Positions 1 to 8,486 are shown, counted from the stretch's first letter. The stretch: 64,000 nt of DNA from Amycolatopsis sp. CA-126428 (GCF_002904335.1 NZ_PPHF01000152.1:102825-166824), one strand, 5' to 3'. The notes: a model not told the origin generated them from the sequence alone. Made by a program: numbers and translations.

Positions 1-128
1 CCCACGACCTGCCGCTGCGCGCCCTGTGGCTGGTGCGGCCGGGCGAGGTGCCGCGGACCACCAGCGGCAAGGTGTCCCGCACCGCCGCCCGCGAGCGCTG
101 GTGGGACGAGAATGAGCGGCATGGCTGA
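1..128 (+). CDS. adenylate-forming acyl ligase, C-terminal end (partial)
   Basis: Only the last 41 codons are in the window; the reading frame begins before base 1 and stops at TGA 126-128. The visible peptide contains PRTTSGKVSR, which matches the A10 motif of the ANL superfamily of adenylating enzymes, where the Lys contacts the acyl-adenylate. The family activates a carboxylic acid with ATP and passes it to CoA or to a carrier protein. The stop overlaps the start of the acyl carrier protein gene by 17 bases, so the two are probably translationally coupled. I infer that this ligase loads that carrier protein. The substrate cannot be read from this fragment. Confidence 0.8.
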   Translation, partial: HDLPLRALWLVRPGEVPRTTSGKVSRTAARERWWDENERHG

Positions 129-381
129 CCCGGGCACCTACGTCGACGAGATCCGGCGGATCATCAGCTTCGCGCTGGAGATCCCGCCCGAGCGGCTCGC
201 CGACACGACGCCGTTCGACGACCTCGGCATGACGTCCCGCCAGCGGATCCAGCTGCTGGCGCGGGTCGAGGTGAACTACGGCGTCTCGGTCGACCTCGAC
301 GAGCTCGACCGGCTGGTGGACATCCGCGGCGTCGCCGAGGTGATCTCCGAGGCGGTCGCGGCGCAGCGCGCCGGCGGGTAG
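112..381 (+). CDS. acyl carrier protein (phosphopantetheine carrier)
   Basis: An 89-residue protein with the size and layout of a stand-alone acyl or peptidyl carrier protein. The motif DLGMTS at residues 37-42 places the phosphopantetheine attachment Ser at residue 42; the usual form is DLGxDS, so Thr replaces Asp just before the Ser. Start candidates are ATG 112 and ATG 121; 112 gives the overlap with the upstream ligase. The pair ligase plus carrier is common in small natural-product, siderophore or lipid pathways. Nothing downstream extends the pathway, because the following genes look like type VII secretion substrates, so its product is unknown. Confidence 0.85.
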   Translation: MSGMADPGTYVDEIRRIISFALEIPPERLADTTPFDDLGMTSRQRIQLLARVEVNYGVSVDLDELDRLVDIRGVAEVISEAVAAQRAGG

Positions 382-535
382 GTCCCGGCCGGGTGCAGTT
401 GGCGGAAGCCCAGGTCCGCCGCCCGGCCGACCGCTAGACTCTGTGTGCATCTGCGACGGCACCGAACGGTGTCCGGGCGCGTCACAGTCCCGGAACGTCA
501 GTAGGGACCTGTGGGGATCGAAGGGGGCAGCGACC

Positions 536-850
536 ATGCCGAACGGGTATGAAGCGAGTTCGGAGGCGATGACGCGGGCGCAGATCCGCTTGGCGGACGT
601 CGCCGACGACCCGGCGGCCGAGGCCAAGAAGGTCGCGCCGACGGAGATCGTCGCCGTGGACTTCGGCCGCGTGCACCAGGAGAGCTTCGGCAAGTACAAG
701 GCCGGGATGGACGAGATCGGCGCGGGCCTGACGGGGTTGTCGAACGCCCTGATGAACCTCGGCGGCGGAATCGGGACCGCGGGCGGCAAGTACACCACGC
801 AGGAAGCGAACGCCGGCGCGACGGCGAACCAGGCCGGGGGTAACCGCTGA
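536..850 (+). CDS. EspC/WXG100-like type VII secretion substrate candidate
   Basis: A 104-residue helical protein. I start it at ATG 536, behind a GGGGG ribosome site, rather than at an in-frame ATG 93 bases upstream that has no such site. It resembles the small ESX-associated proteins of the EspC (DUF2580) type: a helical hairpin with a central FGRVHQESFGKY stretch, no Cys, and a Gly/Ala-rich tail. Its stop overlaps the next start by one base (TGATG), which indicates translational coupling. From family knowledge such proteins leave the cell through ESX machinery. No ESX core gene (EccC, EccD, MycP) is in the window, so export is inferred from size and context only. Confidence 0.55.
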   Translation: MPNGYEASSEAMTRAQIRLADVADDPAAEAKKVAPTEIVAVDFGRVHQESFGKYKAGMDEIGAGLTGLSNALMNLGGGIGTAGGKYTTQEANAGATANQAGGNR

Positions 851-3420
851 TGGCCGAATGGGCTGAGATCAAGAAGGTCCTCGACGACCCGAACGTCTCC
901 ATGGCCGCCAAGTCCAAGCTGATGGACGAATACGGCGAGGACACGTTCAACTTCAACGCGGAAGAAGAGGAATACGCGAAGAAGTACATCGAGGACTACT
1001 CCGGCTGGAACCCCACCAACGACTGGCTGCCGGGTTCGTCCTCCGACGTCGACGAAGCGCTGAAGGAAGCCCAGCAGGAATCCGCGGCCAAGAACCAGGA
1101 ACACCAGCGGCAGACCGCCGAGCGTGACCAGGCGAAGAAGAACCTCGACGGAATCGCCACACCGACGCTGGGGGTCGGCGCGAAGAGTTCCGACGAACAG
1201 CTCGACCAGGGCAATGTCGCGGTCGACCTGCTGGCGAAGTGGACCGACGAGGTCTGGAACCAGATCAAGGGCGGCGAGAGCGAGAAGAAGAACTCCCAGA
1301 CGGACCTCAAGGACAAGTTCCACGAGAACCGCGGGATCCAGTACCAGAAGTTCCTGAGCGACGCCGACGACCTCGGCAAGGCGCACAAGGTCGTCGAGGA
1401 CACCCTCGGCAAGAGCGACACCGAGCTCCAGACCCTCTTCGGCGAGTGGAAGGGCAAGGGCGCCAACGCCGCGGAGATCAAGTACGACGAGACGATCAAG
1501 CCGCACGCCAAGGAGCTGTCGCAGCAGATCGACGGGGCGGCGAAGCTGATCCCGCAGACCGTGACGCAGGTCTTCACCGCGGTCAAGAAGAAGGTCGACG
1601 AGGTCCTGCAGCTGCACCGCCCGGTGATCGCCGAGGCGGACATCCCGATGGCCAAGGACGTCCTCAAGATCGCCAACGGCGACACCGGGGAATTCGACGA
1701 CTTCATGAAGGTCGCCGGCTGGATCGACGCCGTCAACGCGAAGAACGGCAACCCGTCGAACCTCGCCGAGCGCCTGCAGAACGACGACTGCGGCTTCAAC
1801 GACGAGAACAAGGAATACGGCCGCAACGTCTGCCGCTACTGGCGCGACGGCGCGTTTTCGACCGAGTACAAGAGCCTGATCACCGCGTTCGACGGTTCGT
1901 GCCGGGCGGCCAAGCAGACCATCGACCAGCAGTTCGGTGCGCTGGCACGGTACATGGACGGCTACCGCAACCAGCTGACCGAGGCCAAGAACGAAGGCGG
2001 CGGCGACAAGACGGGGAACACCGGCAACACGGGGAACACCGGCAACAGCGGCAACAGCGGGAACACGGGGAGCACCGGCACCGGCAGCACGGGCAGCACC
2101 GGATCCGGGAGCACGGGCAGCACCGGGAGCGGCGCCACGACGCCGTCGGCGGCCGAGCCCCCGAAGGCCGAGGAGCCCGCGAAGCCCGAAGAGGGCAAGA
2201 ACCCGATCACCGGGAAGCCCCTCGAAGTCGACCCGTCGACCGGTGAGCCGTACCCGATCGACCCGAAGACCGGCGAAGCCATCAAGGACACCGACGACAC
2301 GGACACGGTGTCGGTCAAGAAGGGCGACAACACGATCGCGATGTCCGAGCCCGACAAGGAGGGCAAGCAGGACATCTCCGTGGACGACGGCCACGGCAAC
2401 AAGAAGGACTACCACCTCGACTGGGGTGACGACGACAAGGCCGAGGCCGGCAAGGACGGCGCGGGCAAGGATGGTGCCGGCAAGGACGGCGCCGCCACCG
2501 GGGACAAGGCCGCCTTCGGGCCGCAGGGGGTCAAGGAGGGCCAGCCCTCGGCCGACGGCTCCTACAAGCCAGGCCCGGACGGCAAGATCCACATCCAGGA
2601 CGGCAACCTCAAGATCACCGCGGAGCGGCCGGAGGGCCCGGACGGCCCGACGATCGTGACGGTCGACGACGGCAAGGGCGAGCCCACCACCTACACCCTG
2701 GACGAGAAGGACGACCCCAAGGCCGCGGACCTCAAGGGGGACGCCCTCAAGGCGGACGTCAAGCCGGTGACCGACGGCGCGGGCGCGGAGATCCGGCACG
2801 ACGCGAACGCCGAGCTCCCGTCGGCCAAGGACCCCGCACCGGTCAACCCCGACCCGGGCTTCACGCGCAGCGAAGCGGCCTCTGGGGGCGGCGGGTTCAG
2901 CGCGCCCGGCGGCTTCGAGGGTGACCTCGGCGGAGGCGGCAGCGGTGTCGGCGTCGGGGCCGAGCCGGCGGTGGCGACGGCCGACGCGGGCGTCGGGGCG
3001 GGTGCCGGCTCCGCGGACTCGACCACGACGGCCGGCGCGAGCGACTTCGGCTCGGCCGTCACCGGCGGCGGGTCGCCGGACTTCGCCGGCGCCGTCGCGC
3101 TCGACCCGCGTGCCCAGACGGGCAGCGACGCTTCGCTGCCGATGTCCGACGGCGGCGGGCTCGGGGCGACTCCGGTCGACCCCGGCATGCACCAGGCGGC
3201 CGCGAATTCGTCGAGCTCGAGCGCGATGTCGGGCATGGGCGGCATGGGCATGATGGGCGGCATGGGCGGCGCGCCCGGTGGCGGCGGCGGCGGCGACCAG
3301 CAGCGCGGGCCCAGCCAGTACCGCATCGAGGGCGGCGTGTTCGAGACGAGTGGCGCGAAGGGCCGCATCAGCGGCTCGCTCGACGACGAGGGTGACCGTT
3401 CGATCCGGTACGACCGGTGA
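850..3420 (+). CDS. large low-complexity protein, probable type VII secretion-associated substrate
   Basis: An 856-residue acidic protein. Residues 1-380 are charged and mostly helical, with several WxxG-like spots and two Cys near residues 315 and 327. Residues 388-427 are a TGN/TGS/SG repeat linker. Then come Pro/Glu-rich DPxTG repeats near 455-480, AGKDG repeats near 534-547, and a Gly/Ala-rich segment. A Met/Gly-rich patch (about 793-815) precedes a basic C-terminus. There is no signal peptide or membrane helix, which suits export by an ESX system or a cytoplasmic role. It is translationally coupled to the EspC-like gene before it. The architecture recalls Pseudonocardiaceae ESX-associated proteins; function is unknown. 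Confidence 0.6.
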   Translation: MAEWAEIKKVLDDPNVSMAAKSKLMDEYGEDTFNFNAEEEEYAKKYIEDYSGWNPTNDWLPGSSSDVDEALKEAQQESAAKNQEHQRQTAERDQAKKNLDGIATPTLGVGAKSSDEQLDQGNVAVDLLAKWTDEVWNQIKGGESEKKNSQTDLKDKFHENRGIQYQKFLSDADDLGKAHKVVEDTLGKSDTELQTLFGEWKGKGANAAEIKYDETIKPHAKELSQQIDGAAKLIPQTVTQVFTAVKKKVDEVLQLHRPVIAEADIPMAKDVLKIANGDTGEFDDFMKVAGWIDAVNAKNGNPSNLAERLQNDDCGFNDENKEYGRNVCRYWRDGAFSTEYKSLITAFDGSCRAAKQTIDQQFGALARYMDGYRNQLTEAKNEGGGDKTGNTGNTGNTGNSGNSGNTGSTGTGSTGSTGSGSTGSTGSGATTPSAAEPPKAEEPAKPEEGKNPITGKPLEVDPSTGEPYPIDPKTGEAIKDTDDTDTVSVKKGDNTIAMSEPDKEGKQDISVDDGHGNKKDYHLDWGDDDKAEAGKDGAGKDGAGKDGAATGDKAAFGPQGVKEGQPSADGSYKPGPDGKIHIQDGNLKITAERPEGPDGPTIVTVDDGKGEPTTYTLDEKDDPKAADLKGDALKADVKPVTDGAGAEIRHDANAELPSAKDPAPVNPDPGFTRSEAASGGGGFSAPGGFEGDLGGGGSGVGVGAEPAVATADAGVGAGAGSADSTTTAGASDFGSAVTGGGSPDFAGAVALDPRAQTGSDASLPMSDGGGLGATPVDPGMHQAAANSSSSSAMSGMGGMGMMGGMGGAPGGGGGGDQQRGPSQYRIEGGVFETSGAKGRISGSLDDEGDRSIRYDR

Positions 3421-3439
3421 CGAGGGCCGAGGAGGGCCG

Positions 3440-3520
3440 ATGAGTGAGCTTGCGAACGAATCATTCAACACAGCGCTCGCCGCTCAGGCCGAGCTGAGCG
3501 TCAGCGAGGCCGGCGCATGA
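3440..3520 (+). CDS. 26-aa reading frame between the T7SS-like genes
   Basis: A short frame that begins at ATG 3440 eight bases after a GGAGGG site and ends in TGA at 3518-3520, overlapping the next gene by ATGA. The peptide starts MSELANESFN and ends SEAGA; it has no signal or membrane helix. The arrangement looks like a leader peptide coupling translation into the coiled-coil gene. The alternative is that the TGAGTGAGCTTGCGAACG stretch is a dispersed repeat that happens to be open. I cannot choose between these without a genome comparison. Confidence 0.4.
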   Translation: MSELANESFNTALAAQAELSVSEAGA

Positions 3521-3984
3521 GCAGCGCCGAAGACCGGTATCGCGCGGCGATTTCGACGATGGAAGCGGCGGCACGCGAGCAGGACGAGCAGCGGGGGCTG
3601 CGCGAACGCCGGCTCGCGGAGGCCCAGCAGCAGGCCCGCGAAGGCATGCAGAAGGAGCTGGCCGCCGCGCAGAAGTACGCCGAGCACATGGACGAGCTCA
3701 ACAAGCGCAAGCAGAGCGCGGGCGGCTGGGCGACTGAGAAGACGCTGGCCGACAAGTCCCGCGAGTCGCTGATGGAGTTCGGCGTCCACGAGGAAGAGGC
3801 GGACACCGGCTACACGAACTACCCGACCCCGAGCTACGGAACCCCGGCGGCGGCGGTGGTCCCGCCCCGGCCGGAACCGGCACCGGAACCCCCACCGGCG
3901 GCGCCCGAGCCGCCGAAGCGGGGGCGGCACGCGCGTCAGCCCGACGACGAGGACGACTTCTCCAGCACCAGCTGGCTGGTCTGA
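3517..3984 (+). CDS. hypothetical coiled-coil protein with proline-rich tail
   Basis: A 155-residue protein not recognised as a named family. Residues 1-75 are rich in Glu, Gln, Arg and Ala with coiled-coil periodicity, residues 105-135 are rich in Pro and Ala, and the end is acidic (DDEDDF) before SSTSWLV. There is no signal peptide. It starts inside the preceding 26-aa frame (ATGA overlap) and ends 20 bases before the convergent hydrolase gene. Placement after two putative type VII substrates suggests a chaperone, partner or substrate role in the same process, but this is an inference from position only. Confidence 0.55.
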   Translation: MSSAEDRYRAAISTMEAAAREQDEQRGLRERRLAEAQQQAREGMQKELAAAQKYAEHMDELNKRKQSAGGWATEKTLADKSRESLMEFGVHEEEADTGYTNYPTPSYGTPAAAVVPPRPEPAPEPPPAAPEPPKRGRHARQPDDEDDFSSTSWLV

Positions 3985-4003
3985 GCAGAGGAACCCGTCC
4001 GGG

Positions 4004-4828
4004 TCAGTGGGCGGGCTCCTCTTCGCGCTCGATGGGGGCGCGCTTGACGTCCGCCTCGAGCAGGGGCCGGTACTTGTCGGTGCCGGTCAGGTGGGTCAGG
4101 AAGAAGGCCGTGAACAGCGCGCGCGTGAGCTGCTGCGTCTTGCGGTGCGGCTTGCCGTGCATGAACAGCTGCGACCAGTGCCTGCCCTCGGTGACGCCCA
4201 GGTGGGACGCCTTGCCGAGGAACCGCAGCTGGACGTCGTCACCGCCCCAGGCGCCCGCGATGGCCTCGGCGTGCGCGGAGGCGGGGGCGACCAGATCGGC
4301 CTCGGCGGCGAGGTGCAGCCCGGGGACGGTGATCGCCTTCGCCGACTCGCTGGCCGGCGGCAGCGTCTGAGCCGCGGTGATGGTGGCGACGGCCTTGATC
4401 CGCGGGTGCTCGCTCAGCGCGTCCTGCGCCGCGGCGAGGACAGCGGAGCCGCCGCCGGTGGAGTGGCCGGCGAGGCCGAGCTTGCCGGGGTCGACGCTGA
4501 TGCCGTCCGGGCCGAGCCGGACGGTCGTGACGACGTCGAGGGTGGTCAAGAGGTCGGCGGCGAGCAGCCGGTGCGAGGGCAGCGGCCCCCGCTGGGTGGC
4601 CGGCGCGGCGGCGACGATGCCCCAGCTGGCGAGGTGCCGCAGCAGCTCCCGGTACCGATCGGGCGGCTGCAGCCACCCGTGCCCGAAGGCCACGGCCGGC
4701 AACCCGAGCCCGGCGCGCGGCGTGAAGACCACGCCGGGCAGCCCGACCAGGGCGAGGTTGCCCCGCAGGACCTCGTGCGGACCCGGGTGCGTCAACTCCG
4801 CGAGCAGCTGCTTGGGCTTGCTGGCCAT
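4004..4828 (-). CDS. alpha/beta hydrolase (dienelactone hydrolase/PET-hydrolase-like)
   Basis: A 274-residue cytoplasmic alpha/beta hydrolase. The nucleophile elbow GHSTGGG supplies the catalytic Ser, and the late ASHLG supplies the probable His; GHGW near residue 60 is the usual oxyanion-loop position. The fold and the HSTGG elbow resemble chlorophyllase/PET-hydrolase-type esterases. The open frame extends upstream through the 21-bp repeat array, but those codons only translate the repeats, so I take ATG 4828 (MASKPKQ). It is divergent from glmS and convergent with the T7SS-like genes. The substrate is unknown. Confidence 0.8.
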   Translation of the reverse strand: MASKPKQLLAELTHPGPHEVLRGNLALVGLPGVVFTPRAGLGLPAVAFGHGWLQPPDRYRELLRHLASWGIVAAAPATQRGPLPSHRLLAADLLTTLDVVTTVRLGPDGISVDPGKLGLAGHSTGGGSAVLAAAQDALSEHPRIKAVATITAAQTLPPASESAKAITVPGLHLAAEADLVAPASAHAEAIAGAWGGDDVQLRFLGKASHLGVTEGRHWSQLFMHGKPHRKTQQLTRALFTAFFLTHLTGTDKYRPLLEADVKRAPIEREEEPAH

Positions 4829-4890
4829 GTCCGGAACCCTACTGTGCGAGCCCTCCCGCGGCTCGCCCGCCGCCCCGGCGCGCCGCCCAA

Positions 4891-5070
4891 ACGGTCGGCC
4901 GGCGTACCCACACGGTCGGCCCGCGTACCCACACGGTCGGCCCGCGTACCCACACGGTCGGCCCGCGTACCCACACGGTCGGTTCACCGGCCGACCCTCC
5001 AGATACGCGGGCCGACTCTCCGGGTACGCGAACCGACCCTCCGGATACGCGGGCCGACTCTCCGGGTACG
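4891..5070. repeat. mirrored array of 21-bp repeats upstream of glmS
   Basis: Four head-to-tail copies of a 21-bp unit beginning ACGGTCGGCC start at 4891, 4912, 4933 and 4954, with a partial fifth to 4982. After a spacer of about 8 bases come four 21-bp units beginning CCGAC at 4991, 5012, 5033 and 5054 (the last shortened). The second set is the reverse complement of the first at both ends of the unit and differs at about five central bases. The result is a large imperfect inverted repeat with sites spaced exactly two helical turns apart. It occupies most of the 340-base gap between the hydrolase (ends its promoter side at 4828) and glmS (5169). I see no gene in this gap. Confidence 0.9.
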
Positions 5071-5076
5071 TATTAT

Positions 5077-5088
5077 TGGTTCGAACCA
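5077..5088. promoter_or_regulatory. perfect 12-bp palindrome in the glmS leader
   Basis: TGGTTCGAACCA is a perfect palindrome lying in an AT-richer patch about 80 bases before glmS and directly next to the 21-bp repeat array. It is flanked by ACGTATT on the left and CGTATT on the right. It could be a regulator site for glmS or the hydrolase; no regulator is identified. Confidence 0.4.
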
Positions 5089-5168
5089 CGTATTGCGTTT
5101 TTCCGCAGGTCGGGGGTGGTTTGCGGACCCGGTCGGCCCGCTGAATATCCCTCGTTAGGCTGGTGAGC

Positions 5169-7031
5169 GTGTGTGGAATCGTGGGATATGTCGGGCACCG
5201 CCCGGCTCTGGACGTCGTCCTCGGCGGGCTCCGGCGCATGGAGTACCGCGGCTACGACTCCGCCGGTGTCGCGGTCCTCGACGGCGCCGGTGCGCTGACC
5301 GTCGAGCGCAAGGCGGGCCGGCTGGCCAACCTGGAAGGCCGGCTCGACGAGGTCGGCCGCGAGCACTTCGGCGGCACCGCCGGCATGGGGCACACCCGCT
5401 GGGCCACCCACGGTGCGCCGATCGACCGCAACTCGCACCCGCACCGGGACGCCTCGGAGCGCGTCGCCGTCGTGCACAACGGCATCATCGAAAACTTCGC
5501 CGCCCTCCGCGCCGAGCTCGAAGCCGACGGTGTCGAGATGGCCAGCGACACCGACACCGAGACCGCCGCCCACCTGGTGGCCCGCGCGTACACCGAAGGC
5601 GACACCAAGGGCGACTTCACCGCCAGCGTCGCCGCCGTCTGCCGCCGCCTCGAAGGGGCGTTCACCCTGGTCGTGACGCACGCCGACCACCCGGACACGA
5701 TCGTGGCCGCGCGCCGGTCGTCGCCGCTGGTCGTCGGGGTCGGCGAGGGGGAGCACTTCGTCGCCTCCGACGTCGCCGCCTTCATCGAGCACACCCGCGA
5801 GGCCGTCGAGCTGGGCCAGGACCAGCTCGTCGTCATCACGCGCGAGGGCTACGACGTCCTGGACTTCCACGGCGACGCCGCCCAGGCCAAGCCGTTCACC
5901 GTCGACTGGGACCTCAGTGCCGCCGAGAAGGGCGGCCACGAGTACTTCATGCTCAAGGAGATCGAGGAGCAGCCCGAAGCGCTGGCCAACACGCTGCGCG
6001 GGCACTTCGAGTCCGGCCGGATCATCCTCGACGAGCAGCGCATCTCCGACCAGGACCTCCGGGACGTCGACAAGGTCTTCGTCGTCGCCTGCGGGTCGGC
6101 CTACCACTCCGGCCTGGTCGCCAAGTACGCCATCGAGCACTGGACGCGGCTGCCGGTCGAGGTCGAGCTGGCCTCGGAATTCCGCTACCGCGACCCGGTC
6201 CTCGACCGCGACACGCTGGTCGTCGCCGTCTCCCAGTCCGGCGAGACGGCGGACACGCTCGAAGCGGTCCGGCACGCGCGTGAGCAGAAGGCGCGCGTCC
6301 TCGCCGTCTGCAACACCAACGGCGCGCAGATCCCGCGCGAGTCCGACGCCGTCCTCTACACCCACGCCGGGCCCGAGATCGGCGTCGCCTCGACGAAGGC
6401 GTTCCTCGCCCAGATCGCGGCCAACTACCTGGTCGGCCTGGCGCTGGCGCAGGCCCGCGGCACGAAGTACCCGGACGAGGTCGCGCGCGAGTACGCCGAG
6501 CTGGAGGCCATGCCCGCGGCCGTCCAAAAGGTACTGTCCACTGTGGAGCAGGTGCGGGATCTCGGCCGCCGGATCGCCGACTCGAAGGCGATCCTGTTCC
6601 TCGGCCGGCACGTCGGCTTCCCGGTGGCGCTCGAAGGCGCGCTGAAGCTCAAGGAACTCGCGTACATGCACGCCGAGGGCTTCGCCGCCGGCGAGCTCAA
6701 GCACGGCCCGATCGCGCTGATCGAAGACGGCCTGCCGGTCGTCGTCGTGATGCCCTCGCCCAAGGGCCGCGCGGTGCTGCACTCGAAGCTCGTGTCGAAC
6801 ATCAGCGAGATCCAGGCGCGCGGCGCCCGCACGATCGTGATCGCCGAAGAGGGCGACGAGACGGTCCGGCCGTTCGCCGACGAGCTCATCGAGGTCCCGG
6901 CGGTGCCGACGCTGCTGCAGCCGCTGGTGTCCACCGTGCCGCTGCAGGTGCTGGCCGCGGAGATCGCCCGCGCCCGCGGGTACGACGTCGACAAGCCGCG
7001 TAACCTGGCGAAGTCCGTCACCGTCGAGTAA
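5169..7031 (+). CDS. glmS: glutamine-fructose-6-phosphate aminotransferase (isomerizing)
   Basis: Makes glucosamine-6-phosphate from fructose-6-phosphate and glutamine, the entry to peptidoglycan amino sugars. The protein is 620 residues, the usual length. The N-terminal nucleophile hydrolase half needs Cys as the residue after Met: GTG 5169 gives MCGIVGYVG, so I prefer it to GTG 5163, which would leave two extra residues and block the N-terminal Cys. TRWATHG is the glutaminase arginine motif. The two SIS domains carry SQSGETADT and the end is the conserved LAKSVTVE. No glmS ribozyme is apparent upstream; the leader instead holds the 21-bp repeats. nnr follows after 15 bases. Confidence 0.97.
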   Translation: MCGIVGYVGHRPALDVVLGGLRRMEYRGYDSAGVAVLDGAGALTVERKAGRLANLEGRLDEVGREHFGGTAGMGHTRWATHGAPIDRNSHPHRDASERVAVVHNGIIENFAALRAELEADGVEMASDTDTETAAHLVARAYTEGDTKGDFTASVAAVCRRLEGAFTLVVTHADHPDTIVAARRSSPLVVGVGEGEHFVASDVAAFIEHTREAVELGQDQLVVITREGYDVLDFHGDAAQAKPFTVDWDLSAAEKGGHEYFMLKEIEEQPEALANTLRGHFESGRIILDEQRISDQDLRDVDKVFVVACGSAYHSGLVAKYAIEHWTRLPVEVELASEFRYRDPVLDRDTLVVAVSQSGETADTLEAVRHAREQKARVLAVCNTNGAQIPRESDAVLYTHAGPEIGVASTKAFLAQIAANYLVGLALAQARGTKYPDEVAREYAELEAMPAAVQKVLSTVEQVRDLGRRIADSKAILFLGRHVGFPVALEGALKLKELAYMHAEGFAAGELKHGPIALIEDGLPVVVVMPSPKGRAVLHSKLVSNISEIQARGARTIVIAEEGDETVRPFADELIEVPAVPTLLQPLVSTVPLQVLAAEIARARGYDVDKPRNLAKSVTVE

Positions 7032-7046
7032 AGCGGGGTTGCCGCC

Positions 7047-8486
7047 GTGCAGGGAATCTGGACCACGGAACGGATTCGCGAGGCGGAGGGGCGGGCGTTC
7101 GCCGTCACGCCCGAGGGCGAGCTGATGCGGCGAGCGTCGTTCGGCTTGTCGGTGCAGCTCGCGGACTTCCTCGAAGACCACACCGGCGGGATTTCCGGCC
7201 GCCGGGTGGTCCTGCTGGTCGGCTCGGGCGACAACGGCGGCGACGCGCTGTGGGCGGGGGCGTTCCTGCGCCGCCGCGGGGTCGCGGTGACGGCGATCCT
7301 GCTCAAGCCCGAGAAGGCGCACGCGAAGGGGCTCGCGGCGCTGAAGCGAGCCGGGGGCCGCGTGGTGTCCGCCGAGGACGGTCCACAGTGGATCGCCCAG
7401 GCGGACGTCGTGGTCGACGGGATCGTCGGCATCTCCGGCCGCGGTGCGCTGCGGCCGGACGCGGCCCGGCTGGTCGAGCTGGCCGAGGCCCCGATCGTGG
7501 CGGTCGACCTGCCCAGCGGCGTCGACCCGGACACCGGCGCGGTCGACGGGCCCGCGGTCAAAGCCACCCGCACCGTCACGTTCGGCGCGCTCAAGCCGGT
7601 GCACGTGCTGGCGCCGTCGTGGTGCGGCGAGGTCGTGCTGGTCGACATCGGCCTCGACCTGACGGACCCCGATCTCCGGCGGCTCGACATCGTGGACGTC
7701 GCCGCGGCCTGGCCGGTGCCCGGCCCGGAGGACGACAAGTACAGCCAGGGCGTGGTGGGCGTCGCGGCGGGTTCGGCGACGTATCCGGGCGCGGCGGTGC
7801 TGGCCGCGGGCTCGGCGGTCCGCGCGACCTCGGGTCTCGTGCGGTACGCCGGCCACGCGGCGGACGTCGTCCGCGCGCAGTGGCCGGAGGTCATCGCGAC
7901 CGGCACGGTGGCCGACGCGGGCCGGGTCCAGGCGTGGGTGGTCGGGCCGGGCATCGGCACCGGCTCCGACGGGCGCGATGTGCTGCGGTACGTCCTCGGC
8001 CAGGGCGTCCCGGTCTGCGCGGACGCCGACGCGACGACGATCATCGCGAAGTCCCCGGACGTCCTCGACGCCCGCGACCCGGACACGCCGCTGGTCCTGA
8101 CCCCGCACGCGGGCGAGTACGAGCGGCTGATGGGCCGCAAGCCGGGCCCGGACCGGGTGACGGCGGCGCGCGAAGCGGCGAAGAAGTACCACGCGGTGGT
8201 GCTGCTGAAGGGGCACTGCACGGTGATCGCCGCCCCGGACGGCCGGGTCGCGGTGAACCGCCCCCGAGGAGCCTGGCTGGCCACGGCCGGTTCCGGCGAC
8301 GTGCTGTCGGGCCTGGTGGGCGCCCTCCTGGCCGCCGGGTTGGACCCCTGGCTGGCGGCCGCCGCCGCGGCCGACGTGCACTCGCTGGCCGGGGCGATCG
8401 CGGCGCAAAACGCGCCGACCTCGGCGTCCGGCCTGGTCCACGCGATCCCGGAGGCCATCCGGTCGATCCGCTCGCTAACGTCCTGA
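7047..8486 (+). CDS. nnr: bifunctional NAD(P)H-hydrate epimerase / ADP-dependent dehydratase
   Basis: Repairs damaged NAD(P)H hydrates. At 479 residues it is the usual fused form. The N-terminal YjeF domain (about 1-215) has GSGDNGGDALW and the epimerase acidic region DGIVGISGRG. The C-terminal ribokinase-like dehydratase (about 225-479) has GPGIGTG, LTPHAGEYERL and the nucleotide/active-site motif GSGDVLSGLVGALLA. It starts at GTG 7047, 15 bases after glmS, and is probably co-transcribed with it. A DeoR-type regulator follows after a short AT-rich region. Confidence 0.95.
   Translation: MQGIWTTERIREAEGRAFAVTPEGELMRRASFGLSVQLADFLEDHTGGISGRRVVLLVGSGDNGGDALWAGAFLRRRGVAVTAILLKPEKAHAKGLAALKRAGGRVVSAEDGPQWIAQADVVVDGIVGISGRGALRPDAARLVELAEAPIVAVDLPSGVDPDTGAVDGPAVKATRTVTFGALKPVHVLAPSWCGEVVLVDIGLDLTDPDLRRLDIVDVAAAWPVPGPEDDKYSQGVVGVAAGSATYPGAAVLAAGSAVRATSGLVRYAGHAADVVRAQWPEVIATGTVADAGRVQAWVVGPGIGTGSDGRDVLRYVLGQGVPVCADADATTIIAKSPDVLDARDPDTPLVLTPHAGEYERLMGRKPGPDRVTAAREAAKKYHAVVLLKGHCTVIAAPDGRVAVNRPRGAWLATAGSGDVLSGLVGALLAAGLDPWLAAAAAADVHSLAGAIAAQNAPTSASGLVHAIPEAIRSIRSLTS

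Noticed and set aside
1..381. edge of a large NRPS or PKS cluster
   Set aside because: Only a ligase end and a carrier protein are visible and the next genes are unrelated, so a cluster cannot be claimed.
4891..5070. CRISPR array
   Set aside because: Units are contiguous with no spacers, too short, and half are inverted; no cas genes are nearby.
5077..5088. tRNA T-arm-like sequence GGTTCGAACC before glmS
   Set aside because: No acceptor, D or anticodon stems can be built around it, and it is part of a perfect palindrome. It is kept only as a candidate regulatory site.
4829..5168. glmS ribozyme
   Set aside because: The sequence is dominated by 21-bp repeats and shows nothing like the ribozyme core; actinobacteria are not known to use it.
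5163..5168. GTG 5163 as glmS start
   Set aside because: It would put two residues before the Cys that must become N-terminal after Met removal.
5073..8441. 1122-residue minus-strand open frame opposite glmS and nnr
   Set aside because: It is the third-position shadow of two well-identified plus-strand genes, with an Arg/Asp/Val-biased translation and no motifs. Similar long antisense frames at 27820-29931, 35278-36948 and 61422-63800 were rejected for the same reason.
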